NCBI RefSeq assembly: GCF_021484805.1
Contig: NZ_CP090557.1
Span: forward strand, 4,600,001-4,664,000
DNA from: Tellurirhabdus bombi
Lineage (GTDB): Bacteria > Bacteroidota > Bacteroidia > Cytophagales > Spirosomataceae
Length of the DNA: 64,000 nt
Direction: 5' to 3'
The translations under genes and the position numbers were made by a program. Below the pieces are notes generated by a model. That model saw only the letters and a program-made list of their open reading frames with translations. It was not told the DNA's origin and did no database searches. Positions 1 through 7,808 of this stretch are shown here, piece by piece. Each line of letters begins with the position of its first letter. Positions within the stretch are counted from its first letter, which is position 1.

Positions 1-48
1 ATTTTTGAATACTGGCTTTTCACTTGGTATGGTTAACGTATATTGGTT

Positions 49-450
49 ATGGACAGTCCTAATTTCGAAAAGCATCGAATCTATCTTGCCGACGACGATG
101 TAGATGATAGTTACCTGTTTCAAGCGGTTATTCAGGAGCATTTTCCTGGCGTAGCGTTTACTTCTTTTCCCAGCGGAGATGCTCTTCTAGCGGCTCTGCA
201 AACAACGGATTCATTACCTACACTCATTTTTCTGGATTATTGGATGCCGCTTCAAACGGGTCTGGAAACCTTCCAAGAGTTGAAAAAGCAACCCCAGTTG
301 GCGTCAATTCCGGTGGTCTTGCTCACGGGTCAGGTGCAGGCACTTTCAGCCGAGAGCATGGAAGAGCAAGGAATCTGGCGAATTTATAACAAACCAACCA
401 GTCTGGCCGAGCTACGTCAACTGATTGACCAAACGTTAGGAGTAAAGTAA
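49..450 (+). CDS. Single-domain response regulator (CheY/Rcp1-like receiver)
   Basis: A stand-alone receiver domain of about 133 residues with no output domain. The acidic pocket is the run ADDDVDD at residues 14-20, the phospho-acceptor is Asp63 in FLDYWMP, and the conserved Lys follows in YNKP near the C-terminus. It should accept phosphate from a histidine kinase outside this window and act by protein contact. I chose the ATG at 49; a TTG at 43 in frame would add two residues. The domain call is firm; the pathway cannot be told from here. Confidence 0.9.
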   Translation: MDSPNFEKHRIYLADDDVDDSYLFQAVIQEHFPGVAFTSFPSGDALLAALQTTDSLPTLIFLDYWMPLQTGLETFQELKKQPQLASIPVVLLTGQVQALSAESMEEQGIWRIYNKPTSLAELRQLIDQTLGVK

Positions 451-888
451 TTCTGCCGAAACGGACATACCAATTAGAACCAATGAATAGGAAACTCTTC
501 ACCTAGCTTGACCTTGCCCCACTGGCTCATTTCCCCCCTCCTGGAATTAATACGAAGATCTTTTTTTTGCGCTATTCTTGTCTGACAATTAGTACAGTAT
601 AGCCACCTTACAAGGCTGATAAACCAAGATTTATACACAGGATTCTTGATGTCTTTGCCCGTGACTTTTCAATAACTTACCAAATTACCAATGGACCATT
701 GGCGCACTTGCGGCCTTTTAATTAGGAATTAATCGTTTTAAAAATGTATTATTGCCAAAGCCCTCAAGCTTTCACTTTACAAAATAAGGAGCAAAACCCG
801 CTGGTTCTGCTGGTGGGTTTTCTTATATGACCTTGTCCGGGAAAACAAGTCTAGTTTATACCATATGACTTTATCAGTTAAAAACACC
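451..888. other. Intergenic stretch between convergent host genes
   Basis: I see no credible gene here. The only structure is the inverted repeat at 793-821, listed separately as a terminator. Confidence 0.6.
793..821. terminator. Terminator hairpin between convergent genes
   Basis: AAAACCC and GGGTTTT form a 7-bp stem around a 15-base loop, with A and T runs on the outside. It can end the minus-strand LytTR transcript and possibly the plus-strand response regulator transcript. Confidence 0.55.
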
Positions 889-1179
889 TTAGACCGCTTT
901 TTGTAACTGTGGCCTGATGGTGGCCCAGCGACGACGACTAATTGACAATTTTTGTCCGTTTTTAAGCACAACTGCTTTTGCCTGGCTACCCGGCAAGAGA
1001 CTAATTTCTTTTATGTAAGCCGGATTTATCAATACCTTTTTATGAATCCGAATAAAGTGAAGGTAAAGGGATTCGTAATGCTTTATAGTCTTGGAGGTTA
1101 AGTATCTCTGCCCATCTGGGTAATGCAACCAAGTATAATTTCCTTCGCCAATCAGATAGGAAAGTTCAATTTTTTTCAT
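889..1179 (-). CDS. Stand-alone LytTR DNA-binding protein
   Basis: 96 residues that amount to one LytTR DNA-binding domain: YLIGEGNYTWLHYPDG at the start, IRIHKKVLINPAYI in the middle and LKNGQKLSISRRRW near the end. There is no receiver domain, so it would be controlled by a partner or by its own expression. LytTR proteins bind promoter DNA through beta strands. The nearby receiver protein at 49-450 faces it convergently and could be a partner, but that is inference. Confidence 0.88.
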   Translation of the reverse strand: MKKIELSYLIGEGNYTWLHYPDGQRYLTSKTIKHYESLYLHFIRIHKKVLINPAYIKEISLLPGSQAKAVVLKNGQKLSISRRRWATIRPQLQKAV

Positions 1180-1401
1180 GGTTTATTGAGGGGTCTATAG
1201 AGATAAGCCTACTTTCTTCCATGATAGATGCAACTAAGCCAATCAGGTCAACTGATTGGCTAGAAGGCAACAAAATTAAGTAGATTTACTAAGTGAAAAG
1301 CAAGTAGAACGTAGCATACGGAGAGCGTATCCCGAAGAGCAAATCTAGCTAGTTGGAAAGGCGTATTTACTACCTGAATGAGTAGTTTTTAGGTCTTAAT
1401 A

Positions 1402-1421
1402 GACTACCCGGATGGGTAGTC
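1402..1421. terminator. Hairpin downstream of the LuxR-type gene
   Basis: GACTACCC and GGGTAGTC form a perfect 8-bp stem with a 4-base loop just past the stop of the minus-strand gene at 1424. A weaker hairpin of the same ACTAC sequence lies just to its left. There is no clean T run, so termination is likely but not certain. Confidence 0.45.
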
Positions 1422-1423
1422 CG

Positions 1424-2671
1424 CTATTTTTTGAGCATAAGAAGGAATTCTCTACGGTCTTTTATATCCAAGAGTAGGTAGATATTTTTGATATGGTATT
1501 TCACTGTATTTTCGGAAATAAATAATTTCTCAGCAATCATTTTATTAGACATCCCTAGTGCGAGGCACTCCAATACTTCCTGCTGCCGCTCTGAAAGCTT
1601 ATTCCAGGGTTCCTTTTCCCAATCAATTTTGGCGGAAAGCAGAGGCTTCTGCTGGGAGCGTTGAACTTCTAACTCCGAAGAAATCCGCAAGGATTCTTTT
1701 TCAATCCGGTGCTGTCGACGACGAAAGCTATAGAGCCAGCCCAGCAACGCAGCAACAACAACCAACAGGCTAATCAGCGCGAGGGTGAGATACTTTTTAT
1801 TGGTCTGCTCCTGCTGTAGCTTTTGATTTTTTTCGGCGATCAGAATAGCTTCCTTTTGATTGTGCAGAGAGGAAATTTTGGTTTCGCGCGCATATTCTTT
1901 ATTAAGGCTATCCAGTTTTTTCTGGACCAGCGCAATGCCAGGCAGGTTATTACGTCCCTCGTAGATGTGCAGCAGCTCTTCATATGCGTACAGATGGTAC
2001 TTGATTATGCGGCACGAATCTGTGTAATGGGTTGATTGCGTCAACGCTTTATCCAGTAAATCGAATCGCTGCATCGCATCATAAAGTTGCATCTTCTTGA
2101 CATAAATCATTGGCAGATGGCAAGGTGTTGATGCCCGCATCCACTGAATGGCTTTGTCGTAGGTAGCTTCCGCCTCCGCATACTTTTTATTAAGAAACAA
2201 TAAATAGCCCTGCTGCATAACCAGCTTCGATTTATTTTCCAGGCTTATGTATCTAAAGTTGTTTTTTTCTAGCCTATCCATCAGACTATCAGCCTTTTTG
2301 TAGTCGTGGGTATCGAAAAAAGCAAAGGCCGCTTCGGATTGAATGGTAGCTATGTAAGACTCTTTTTTTGGGGTTGCTTCTGCATACTGCCGGGCGATGC
2401 CCAAGAATTTCAGAGTAGATTCATAATCGAACACACGCTTGTAGGTATGTGAAAGCAGGAGTGCCGCCTGGTATTTTTCATCCGGCCTAAACGCGTCACT
2501 TTGCAAGATTGGGAGTAATAAAGCTTGCGATTCTGTATACTTAAACTCGTTGTTGAGTTGATATACTTTTTGCTCTAATTGCCGAAAAGAAGGGCTTTGT
2601 CCATTGGCAAACGACTGCAATAGACTAAAAAAAAACAGCAATAAGTAATAGCGTGTATAGTTAAAAGGCAT
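1424..2671 (-). CDS. Membrane TPR protein with C-terminal LuxR-type HTH
   Basis: 415 residues. An N-terminal signal sequence (YYLLLFFFSLLQSF) is followed by helical tetratricopeptide-like repeats to about residue 285. Then come a coiled stretch, one membrane helix (LALISLLVVVAALLGWLY, about 293-312), a second coiled region and a LuxR-type helix-turn-helix at the end (LSERQQEVLECLALGMSNKM, then ENTVKYHIKNIY). This architecture is common in Cytophagales: a periplasmic TPR sensor joined to a cytoplasmic DNA-binding domain. Ligand and targets are unknown. Confidence 0.85.
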   Translation of the reverse strand: MPFNYTRYYLLLFFFSLLQSFANGQSPSFRQLEQKVYQLNNEFKYTESQALLLPILQSDAFRPDEKYQAALLLSHTYKRVFDYESTLKFLGIARQYAEATPKKESYIATIQSEAAFAFFDTHDYKKADSLMDRLEKNNFRYISLENKSKLVMQQGYLLFLNKKYAEAEATYDKAIQWMRASTPCHLPMIYVKKMQLYDAMQRFDLLDKALTQSTHYTDSCRIIKYHLYAYEELLHIYEGRNNLPGIALVQKKLDSLNKEYARETKISSLHNQKEAILIAEKNQKLQQEQTNKKYLTLALISLLVVVAALLGWLYSFRRRQHRIEKESLRISSELEVQRSQQKPLLSAKIDWEKEPWNKLSERQQEVLECLALGMSNKMIAEKLFISENTVKYHIKNIYLLLDIKDRREFLLMLKK

Positions 2672-2936
2672 ACAGAACTAATGTCGATAACTAAGCGATT
2701 CGGCTGCGAAAGTGCCCTGGTTGGACTTGAAATTCAGCTAGTGGCCGAATTTATACAAACTCGAGCGTAAAGCATAATGGAAGAAGTCGTTAGCTTGTTG
2801 CTACCAGACGCTTTGCTGCCAGCTTCAGCATTAACCTTTAGAGCGGTCAGCGGGATAGTAGCTGCTCCTTTCACTTTACGCTGGCGGAAAACAAAAATAG
2901 CTCACAACGGGCGTTGCAAGCTATTGATTTTTAAGG

Positions 2937-3010
2937 TGATCCCGTTTGGATTCGAACCAAAGACCGTCTGCTTAGAAGGCAGATGCTCTATCCAACTGAG
3001 CTACGGGACC
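2937..3010 (-). tRNA. tRNA-Arg (anticodon TCT)
   Basis: A 74-nt cloverleaf on the minus strand. The acceptor stem GGTCCCG pairs with CGGGATC, the anticodon loop is CTTCTAA (anticodon TCT), and the T arm is TTTGGTTCGAATCCAAA. CCA is not encoded. Confidence 0.95.
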
Positions 3011-3435
3011 TGGAAATTTTTAGAAGTATAAGCTAAACTTGCTTATCTCTTAATTTATTCATCCAGAGCAACAGAGAGTCAAAATTTTCTCAGAGCTATG
3101 TAGAAGAGTGCCAAAATTAGACTAATTACCGCCCTTTTCCAAATCTGCCTCAGTCAATTCGGTTTATTATATTATTAAGCAAAGGCTAGAAACAGCCTTC
3201 AACTACCAACTTATTGATTATCTATATTGGGTGCCATTAACTAATCCCTAAGCCTCTTTTCTCGCCCACATCTTCTTTATCTACTGAGTAAGGCTCAATT
3301 TACTGCTAGTGTTTAAACACTTTGTAAGCAGAGTGGAAACAATAAGCGCGTTTGTAGAAAGCAATTTTAGCGGCTCCTCGCTATTTTATGTTTAGATAAA
3401 CGAAAAGCTTGCGGTACTAATAGGGGTAAAACAGA
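3011..3435. other. Host intergenic region between tRNA genes
   Basis: About 425 A+T-rich bases between tRNA-Arg and the tRNA-Pro terminator. I find no convincing reading frame or structured element. Confidence 0.6.
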
Positions 3436-3470
3436 AAAACCGTCCAAATCTTTCGATTTAGACGGTTTTT
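3436..3470 (-). terminator. Rho-independent terminator of the tRNA-Ser/tRNA-Pro unit
   Basis: AAAACCGTC and GACGGTTTT with inner AAATC and GATTT form a long stem around a short loop, flanked by A and T runs. It lies immediately past the 3' end of tRNA-Pro on the minus strand. Confidence 0.85.
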
Positions 3471-3474
3471 AGTG

Positions 3475-3549
3475 TCGGGGTGGCAGGATTCGAACCTGCG
3501 ACCACCTGGTCCCAAACCAGGTACGCTAACCGGACTGCGCTACACCCCG
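3475..3549 (-). tRNA. tRNA-Pro (anticodon TGG)
   Basis: 75 nt on the minus strand. The acceptor stem CGGGGTG pairs with CACCCCG, the anticodon stem CCTGG/CCAGG carries the loop TTTGGGA (anticodon TGG), and the T loop is GGTTCGAATCC. It probably shares a transcript with tRNA-Ser, 50 nt upstream. Confidence 0.95.
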
Positions 3550-3599
3550 AGTGTGTATTACCGAAGTTCTAAATAACGCTTAGTGTTCTTTAGACTTCG

Positions 3600-3686
3600 C
3601 GGAGAGAGAGGGATTCGAACCCTCGGTACCCTTGCGAGTACGGCAGTTTAGCAAACTGCTGGTTTCAGCCACTCACCCATCTCTCC
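3600..3686 (-). tRNA. tRNA-Ser (anticodon GCT)
   Basis: 87-nt class II tRNA with a long variable arm (GTACTCGCAAGGGTAC). The acceptor stem is GGAGAGA/TCTCTCC and the anticodon loop is TTGCTAA (anticodon GCT). It lies about 200 bp from the prophage left end, but no copy of its 3' end is visible at the right end, so it does not look like the attachment site. Confidence 0.95.
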
Positions 3687-3821
3687 CGTTCTCTCAGCGC
3701 CGTTGAGCGATTTGAGTGCACAAAGATAGGTGAATCTTTTCCACTTTGTCAACTATTTTTTTTATAAAATCTTCATTTTTCTTCTAAACTCAGATTCCGA
3801 AAGGTGACGAAAGCGGGGGTT

Positions 3822-5192
3822 TCAGACCGCAACTATACTGACCTTCTCCGAGTTATCGACGAAAGGATTTTTTTCGTCTTTTTCAGAAAAATGTTTCAGT
3901 ATTGTTTCAGCAGGGCCATCTGCAACCCGGATTCTCCCATAAATTGTGTTCGCACGATCAACGACGGATTGAGAGAAACGAGACATATACCGTTCCGTTG
4001 TCGAAACAGTCGAGTGTCCCAGGGACATTTGTACTAATCGGATGTCGCCAGTGACCTCATAAAGATGGTTAGCGAACGAGTGCCGGGACGTGTGCAGCTT
4101 CAGGTATTTTTCTACACCTGCCTTTTTAGCTACCCGGCGAATTACTTTAGAGCCGTAGGAGACAATCCCCTTTAGGCGCTTGCGCAATTCAACCTCTGAC
4201 AAGCTGGCATCCTGAGTTCGCAAAAATGGAAATAAAAAATCATCGGGATTCTTGCCGTCGGCATACGCCAAAAGCATCGGCTGAATCTGAGCTGGCACCA
4301 GAACGCTTTTCGGTTTGTCAGTTTTGTCCATCGCGTAAACAATCCGGTACTGAACACTAACTTTTCCTTCAAGCATTACATGATCCCGCTGGAGCTGATT
4401 AACGCGCATTTGGATAAGGTCACCCGACCGCATACCGTGCAGAAAATATTCCGCTATGTAAGCGTTCCGGAAATGCTCTTCCTGGTTGCGCGGCAATTGA
4501 ACCTCCATGATGCGTTCCAGTTCGTAGGTAGTCAGGCGTTCAACCTGCACCGTGGCCTCCTTAGGTAGCTCATAACCCAACATAGGGTTTTTGTTCTCTG
4601 GCAGCTTCTTGGCGCTAATGTATTTAATCAGATTGGTCCGCAACTTCAAAAGGTACTCACGCACCGTAGAAGCCTTTAAACCGTCGTTAAACATAAACGC
4701 TTTGTAGCCGTCCACCAATTCGGTAGTGACCTCCCCAAATAACAGATCGTCTTTTGGAGCAATGAAAACCAAAAGTTTGTTGAGTGCTATCTGGTGGCAG
4801 TCGGCAGTTCCTAGCTTCTTATTAGCAACATACTCCCCGATCCGCTTTTGAATGAATTGAATGAAACTATCACCTGCGTTATTTTCGAGCCGGTTTTTTA
4901 TGTCCTTGACGGAAAAATAAGCTTCGGATTCCCGAATCTCCCGAATAACGCGCTGCGCCTTCTCAAACCGCGCACGAATGAGCGAATTGAGTAAACCAGA
5001 CTGAGGATGGCCCGTACGAATCCAGTTGAACTTGTCAGCACTCCCCTTATCGTTAAACAGCTTTTCCCGAACGTAAACGTCCGTTCCGGCATAGGCATGT
5101 TTTCGACAATAGGTTATTCGTAGCATAACAAGAAATTCTCCGTCTTCGCGGGGTTTTGAGTTCAGTATGATTTTAAGCGTAACGTTAGACAT
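3822..5192 (-). CDS. int: Tyrosine recombinase (phage integrase)
   Basis: 456 residues with the Bacteroidota phage-integrase layout: N-terminal arm-binding domain, SAM-like core-binding domain (about 105-215) and C-terminal catalytic domain. Catalytic residues visible are the Arg in HGMRSGD, HxxR in HTSRHSF, the second His in LGHS and the Tyr in TTERYMSR. It carries out site-specific integration and, with a directionality factor, excision. The candidate attachment core lies within the last 30 codons, so integration would exchange the C-terminal tail while leaving the catalytic Tyr intact. The neighbouring repressor is on the same strand. Confidence 0.93.
   Translation of the reverse strand: MSNVTLKIILNSKPREDGEFLVMLRITYCRKHAYAGTDVYVREKLFNDKGSADKFNWIRTGHPQSGLLNSLIRARFEKAQRVIREIRESEAYFSVKDIKNRLENNAGDSFIQFIQKRIGEYVANKKLGTADCHQIALNKLLVFIAPKDDLLFGEVTTELVDGYKAFMFNDGLKASTVREYLLKLRTNLIKYISAKKLPENKNPMLGYELPKEATVQVERLTTYELERIMEVQLPRNQEEHFRNAYIAEYFLHGMRSGDLIQMRVNQLQRDHVMLEGKVSVQYRIVYAMDKTDKPKSVLVPAQIQPMLLAYADGKNPDDFLFPFLRTQDASLSEVELRKRLKGIVSYGSKVIRRVAKKAGVEKYLKLHTSRHSFANHLYEVTGDIRLVQMSLGHSTVSTTERYMSRFSQSVVDRANTIYGRIRVADGPAETILKHFSEKDEKNPFVDNSEKVSIVAV
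3890..3913. other. Candidate left attachment site (attL core)
   Basis: A 24-base element, AATGTTTCAG-TAT-TGTTTCAGCAG, matches the element at 56427-56450 at 22 of 24 positions. It is built from two TGTTTCAG units. It lies inside the 3' end of the integrase gene, so the last codons of the integrase would be host DNA. The two copies bracket all phage-type genes. Arm-type integrase binding sites would be an alternative reading. Confidence 0.45.
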
Positions 5193-5225
5193 TAAAGGGG
5201 TACGGTAAGCAGATGATCAATTCAA

Positions 5226-6215
5226 TTACAATTCTCCACCCAGTGAGCGGCGGATCTTAAAAAGCATTTCGATGTCCTGACGGCGTAGCTGCATAGAGCC
5301 GCCCCGGGATGTGTCATAAGAAGAGAGTTCAAGAATGCCGGACGTACGGAGATTGTTATGAACGATCTTTTTCACCAGCACTCCCTCAGCACCGGCGATT
5401 TTAACCGCAATGATGCCATCGGTCACGTCATTGTATTCCGAAGAATCAAGCAAAACACCCAGTACCTTATGACCAGCCGGAAGAAGCGGCTCCATATGAT
5501 CCTGGTGGGTAATTTCAATCGCATAGCCCCGCTCAAATTCCTCGTCGGTGAACATATCCTTTAGCACGTAGGTAGCTGATTCAGGACGGAACACAGGCGA
5601 AAAGTTTACGCGGATATCGTGCAGCATGGCAGTTGTGATTGATTTACGCAGCGCGGCCGTCACCGTCGGCAAGGCACGTAGATCAGCACCGGTAACGCGC
5701 TGTTCAGGTGTACTCCTACTACCAAAGATTTCCTCTTCCGACACGTCAGGACGGTAGATTTTTTTGATGGCAGCCAGAATCGAATCACGCACATCGCGCC
5801 GGAATCGTTCGGTTTTCTTGTAATAATGCACCTGCGTGCGTGAAACTCCCATTTCCTCAGCCAGTGACACCTGGGTAATGTCGTGGCGAAGCAGGAACCT
5901 GCGTAGGCAGGCACCCTCGTTTTTCGGATCACCCGAACGCTCCAATAGTTCGTCACTAAAGCGGATCTCAGGAATATCGTTGCGCGATTCATCCCGGAGC
6001 CATTCCAATGTCACACCGTCGAAACTGTTGGCAATTTTTTCGAGTGTGTCGTCTGAAACTGGCTTTCCCTCTTCAATGCGACCCATGGTGGAGGCAGCAA
6101 CCTTGACTAGCTGGCTGAACTTGTATTTGTTCAGGCCAGACTTCTCTCGGAGTCCTACAATCTTTTCATTAATGGTCATTTCTGGAGTACTAATATTAAA
6201 CGTGGTTGTAATCAT
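5226..6215 (-). CDS. Phage repressor: two HTH domains plus S24-like domain
   Basis: 329 residues. A first XRE-type HTH covers about residues 14-70 (KYKFSQLVKVAASTMGRIEE). A second HTH-like segment lies at about 100-150 (ITQVSLAEEMGVSRTQVHYY). The C-terminal half looks like the S24/LexA fold, with HQDHMEPLLPAGHKVL and VLVKKIV. The serine expected before MEP is His here while the Lys is kept, so LexA-type self-cleavage seems unlikely and induction may need another route. It lies divergent to a Cro-sized gene, and the space between holds GTTAATATT-type sites, the likely operators. An upstream start is possible; I keep the ATG at 6215. Confidence 0.82.
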   Translation of the reverse strand: MITTTFNISTPEMTINEKIVGLREKSGLNKYKFSQLVKVAASTMGRIEEGKPVSDDTLEKIANSFDGVTLEWLRDESRNDIPEIRFSDELLERSGDPKNEGACLRRFLLRHDITQVSLAEEMGVSRTQVHYYKKTERFRRDVRDSILAAIKKIYRPDVSEEEIFGSRSTPEQRVTGADLRALPTVTAALRKSITTAMLHDIRVNFSPVFRPESATYVLKDMFTDEEFERGYAIEITHQDHMEPLLPAGHKVLGVLLDSSEYNDVTDGIIAVKIAGAEGVLVKKIVHNNLRTSGILELSSYDTSRGGSMQLRRQDIEMLFKIRRSLGGEL

Positions 6216-6228
6216 GGCGTGCAGGTTT

Positions 6229-6308
6229 GATTAATAATTACCTTACTTTTCTTGCGCAAATCATTTCGATTGTTAATATTCGCAAATATTATCATTAACA
6301 ATGTTAAC
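6229..6308. promoter_or_regulatory. Divergent genetic-switch region with operator-like sites
   Basis: Between repressor and Cro-like gene lie GTTAATATT (6272-6280), AATATTATCATTAAC (6285-6299) and GTTAAC (6303-6308), with a weaker TTAATAATTA near 6230. These match the half-sites of the palindrome GTTAATATTAATATTAAC seen at other phage promoters. On the minus strand TAATATTTG resembles the Bacteroidota -7 box with one extra base. Confidence 0.6.
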
Positions 6309-6332
6309 AACTTAGCAAACGTATAGATATTT

Positions 6333-6590
6333 ATGAAAAAAACCGTCAAAAATTTTTTGCTTCTGGCTAAATCTTTAGAGTACGGTATAATAGCCAAACA
6401 TGCAGGAGCCTCCTACCAGACGGTTAGCAAATTTGCCAATCGTGCATCAAATGAGAAACCTTCAACCAAGCACCGAATCATTGATGCCATGATTTTATTA
6501 GGCAAACAAAAAATTGCTGACTTGGAGCAGGAACTTGTAGAATTAGAGCAGTGGAGACGCGAATTTTTACCTGAACGAGAAAAGCTGTGA
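6333..6590 (+). CDS. Small HTH protein, Cro-like or early regulator
   Basis: 85 residues with a helix-turn-helix-like segment (YGIIAKHAGASYQTVSKFAN, about 18-37) followed by an acidic helix rich in Glu and Leu (IADLEQELVELEQWRREF). It is transcribed divergently from the repressor, where a Cro-type regulator is expected. It could instead be a recombination or replication accessory protein. Its stop overlaps the next start by four bases. Confidence 0.6.
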   Translation: MKKTVKNFLLLAKSLEYGIIAKHAGASYQTVSKFANRASNEKPSTKHRIIDAMILLGKQKIADLEQELVELEQWRREFLPEREKL

Positions 6591-6922
6591 GCGGTACCGG
6601 AACACCAATGCAAGCCGTGCCTTGGCACGTATACGAAGGCTTAGTTAAGCGCCTGGAACAATTAGAAAGTCAAATGCAGGCCTGGCAATCCTGCAATCAA
6701 CCAGAATGGCTATCCAGACCACAGGCAATGGAATTTCTCTGTTGCAGCTCAACGAAGCTCTGGGAGCTAATGAAAAATAATGTCATTGAGTATTCAAAGA
6801 ATGGAAGCAAGCCTCTCTTTCGCCTAGCGTCCTGTCAAGCGTATCTTGATCAGAGAGCAGTTAGCCAGTCAGAAATACAGCGCCGGTTAATAATTCTGTG
6901 TTCGTCGAAAAAAAATTATTAA
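6587..6922 (+). CDS. Excisionase/MerR-like HTH protein
   Basis: 111 residues. The segment EWLSRPQAMEFLCCSSTKLW followed by FRLASCQAYLD resembles the winged HTH of Bacteroidota excisionase-type proteins (helix-turn-helix family 17), preceded by a short coiled helix. This is a plausible recombination directionality factor for the integrase. The GTG at 6587 overlaps the previous stop (GTGA); an ATG at 6608 is the alternative and gives 104 residues. Confidence 0.55.
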   Translation: MSGTGTPMQAVPWHVYEGLVKRLEQLESQMQAWQSCNQPEWLSRPQAMEFLCCSSTKLWELMKNNVIEYSKNGSKPLFRLASCQAYLDQRAVSQSEIQRRLIILCSSKKNY

Positions 6923-6930
6923 CATTTTTC

Positions 6931-6962
6931 TTGCATCATTGTTAATATTAATATTAACTTTG
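6931..6962 (+). promoter_or_regulatory. Early promoter with overlapping 18-bp palindromic operator
   Basis: The perfect palindrome GTTAATATTAATATTAAC occupies 6941-6958. Its right arm runs into TAACTTTG (6955-6962), a match to the Bacteroidota -7 box TAnnTTTG. A TTG at 6931-6933 lies 21 bases upstream, a suitable -33 element. A protein on the palindrome would block the promoter. Confidence 0.75.
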
Positions 6963-7011
6963 AGCATCAAATAAAAAATGCTACTATCAACTGACAGCAG
7001 CATTCTGCAAT

Positions 7012-7033
7012 ACTCAAAACAAATTTAACTAGG
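7012..7033 (+). promoter_or_regulatory. Shared early-gene leader motif
   Basis: ACTCAAAACAAATTTAACT followed by AGG stands directly before the ATG at 7034. Near-identical leaders precede the genes at 17586, 51473, 53077 and 53984. A hairpin (AATGCT/AGCATT) lies between the promoter and this leader. Confidence 0.6.
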
Positions 7034-7405
7034 ATGAAAACGACGAAATCAACCAGCCAGTTCCAGCGCATGAACGCGCTCCTGCAAATTGCTCAGATCG
7101 AAGCTGACCTGATAGACTCAGGCAAAGCAGATTCGGCTACGATTATTGAAATCACGCATACCTATTGCGTGATGGCCTTAACGTCTGAGTCGGGTTACAG
7201 CGAAGCAACTGTTTTGCTAACTTCATCGAATCGCGCTGTTATCGATCAGATACGAGATAAAATTCGAGTTGCAGTGCGTGGTTGCGAAGACGAGTTCCGG
7301 GTAATGATTCAAAACCTCCTAGTTGAAGCCAGAGAGAAACATCCGCAGGACACACTGCAAACCGGCATACTGGCACACCAGATCATTGCAGGAAGATACT
7401 TCTAA
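7034..7405 (+). CDS. Phage early protein of unknown function
   Basis: 123 residues, soluble and mostly helical, with no motif I recognise. It is the first gene after the operator-controlled promoter at 6931-6962 and has the shared leader, so it should be among the first proteins made when repression ends. A terminator-like hairpin follows directly, so it may be a short separate transcript with read-through to the rest. Confidence 0.6.
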   Translation: MKTTKSTSQFQRMNALLQIAQIEADLIDSGKADSATIIEITHTYCVMALTSESGYSEATVLLTSSNRAVIDQIRDKIRVAVRGCEDEFRVMIQNLLVEAREKHPQDTLQTGILAHQIIAGRYF

Positions 7406-7414
7406 GAAAACTCA

Positions 7415-7435
7415 GGGGCCTACGGGTCCCTTTTT
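7415..7435 (+). terminator. Short terminator hairpin
   Basis: GGGGCC-TAC-GGGTCCC with one G-T pair, followed by five T, ten bases past the stop at 7405. It may act as an attenuator for the following early operon. Confidence 0.55.
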
Positions 7436-7458
7436 CGAACCCGCAAATTCCCAACCTC

Positions 7459-7614
7459 ATGGAAAATCAAACTAAGAAACTCGACGATTTATCTTTTTAC
7501 GACGAATTAAAAGACGATCTACCGACCGATAAAGGCGCGGACTGGGTAATGTACTTTTTTGTAGCTGTTCTCTGGATACTAATTTTCGCTGGTTTCTGGC
7601 TCTTTAGCGAATGA
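7459..7614 (+). CDS. Small single-pass membrane protein
   Basis: 51 residues starting MENQTKKLDDLSFYDEL. A charged N-terminal half is followed by one membrane helix (MYFFVAVLWILIFAGFWLF). The stop overlaps the start of the next gene (ATGA). Function unknown; small early phage membrane proteins often touch host physiology or exclude other phages, but nothing here shows that. Confidence 0.6.
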   Translation: MENQTKKLDDLSFYDELKDDLPTDKGADWVMYFFVAVLWILIFAGFWLFSE

Positions 7615-7808
7615 AAACGATCATCCGTCACATTCCCGCCGACGTGACCGGCACAACCGGCACCGTCATTCTAGCCAAATGCATTTACGGCCTGGCCAAA
7701 AATCTACACTTCATAGACGCTGGCTACCTTATGGCTCTCCTAACTGGATGGATAATATTCTGGACGTTCGTTCACACCAAACAGGTTCGCAACAATGACT
7801 ATAAATGA
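7611..7808 (+). CDS. Small membrane protein
   Basis: 65 residues with one clear membrane helix (AGYLMALLTGWIIFWTFV) and a weaker hydrophobic segment before it. It is coupled to the gene before it by ATGA and overlaps the nuclease gene after it. Function unknown. Confidence 0.55.
   Translation: MKTIIRHIPADVTGTTGTVILAKCIYGLAKNLHFIDAGYLMALLTGWIIFWTFVHTKQVRNNDYK

Noticed and set aside
2777-3031. Open frame over tRNA-Arg on the plus strand
   Set aside because: It runs through the tRNA gene and has no sensible protein features.
3600-3686. tRNA-Ser as the prophage attachment site
   Set aside because: It lies close to the left end, but no copy of its 3' part is found near 56340-56590, and the integrase gene ends before reaching it.
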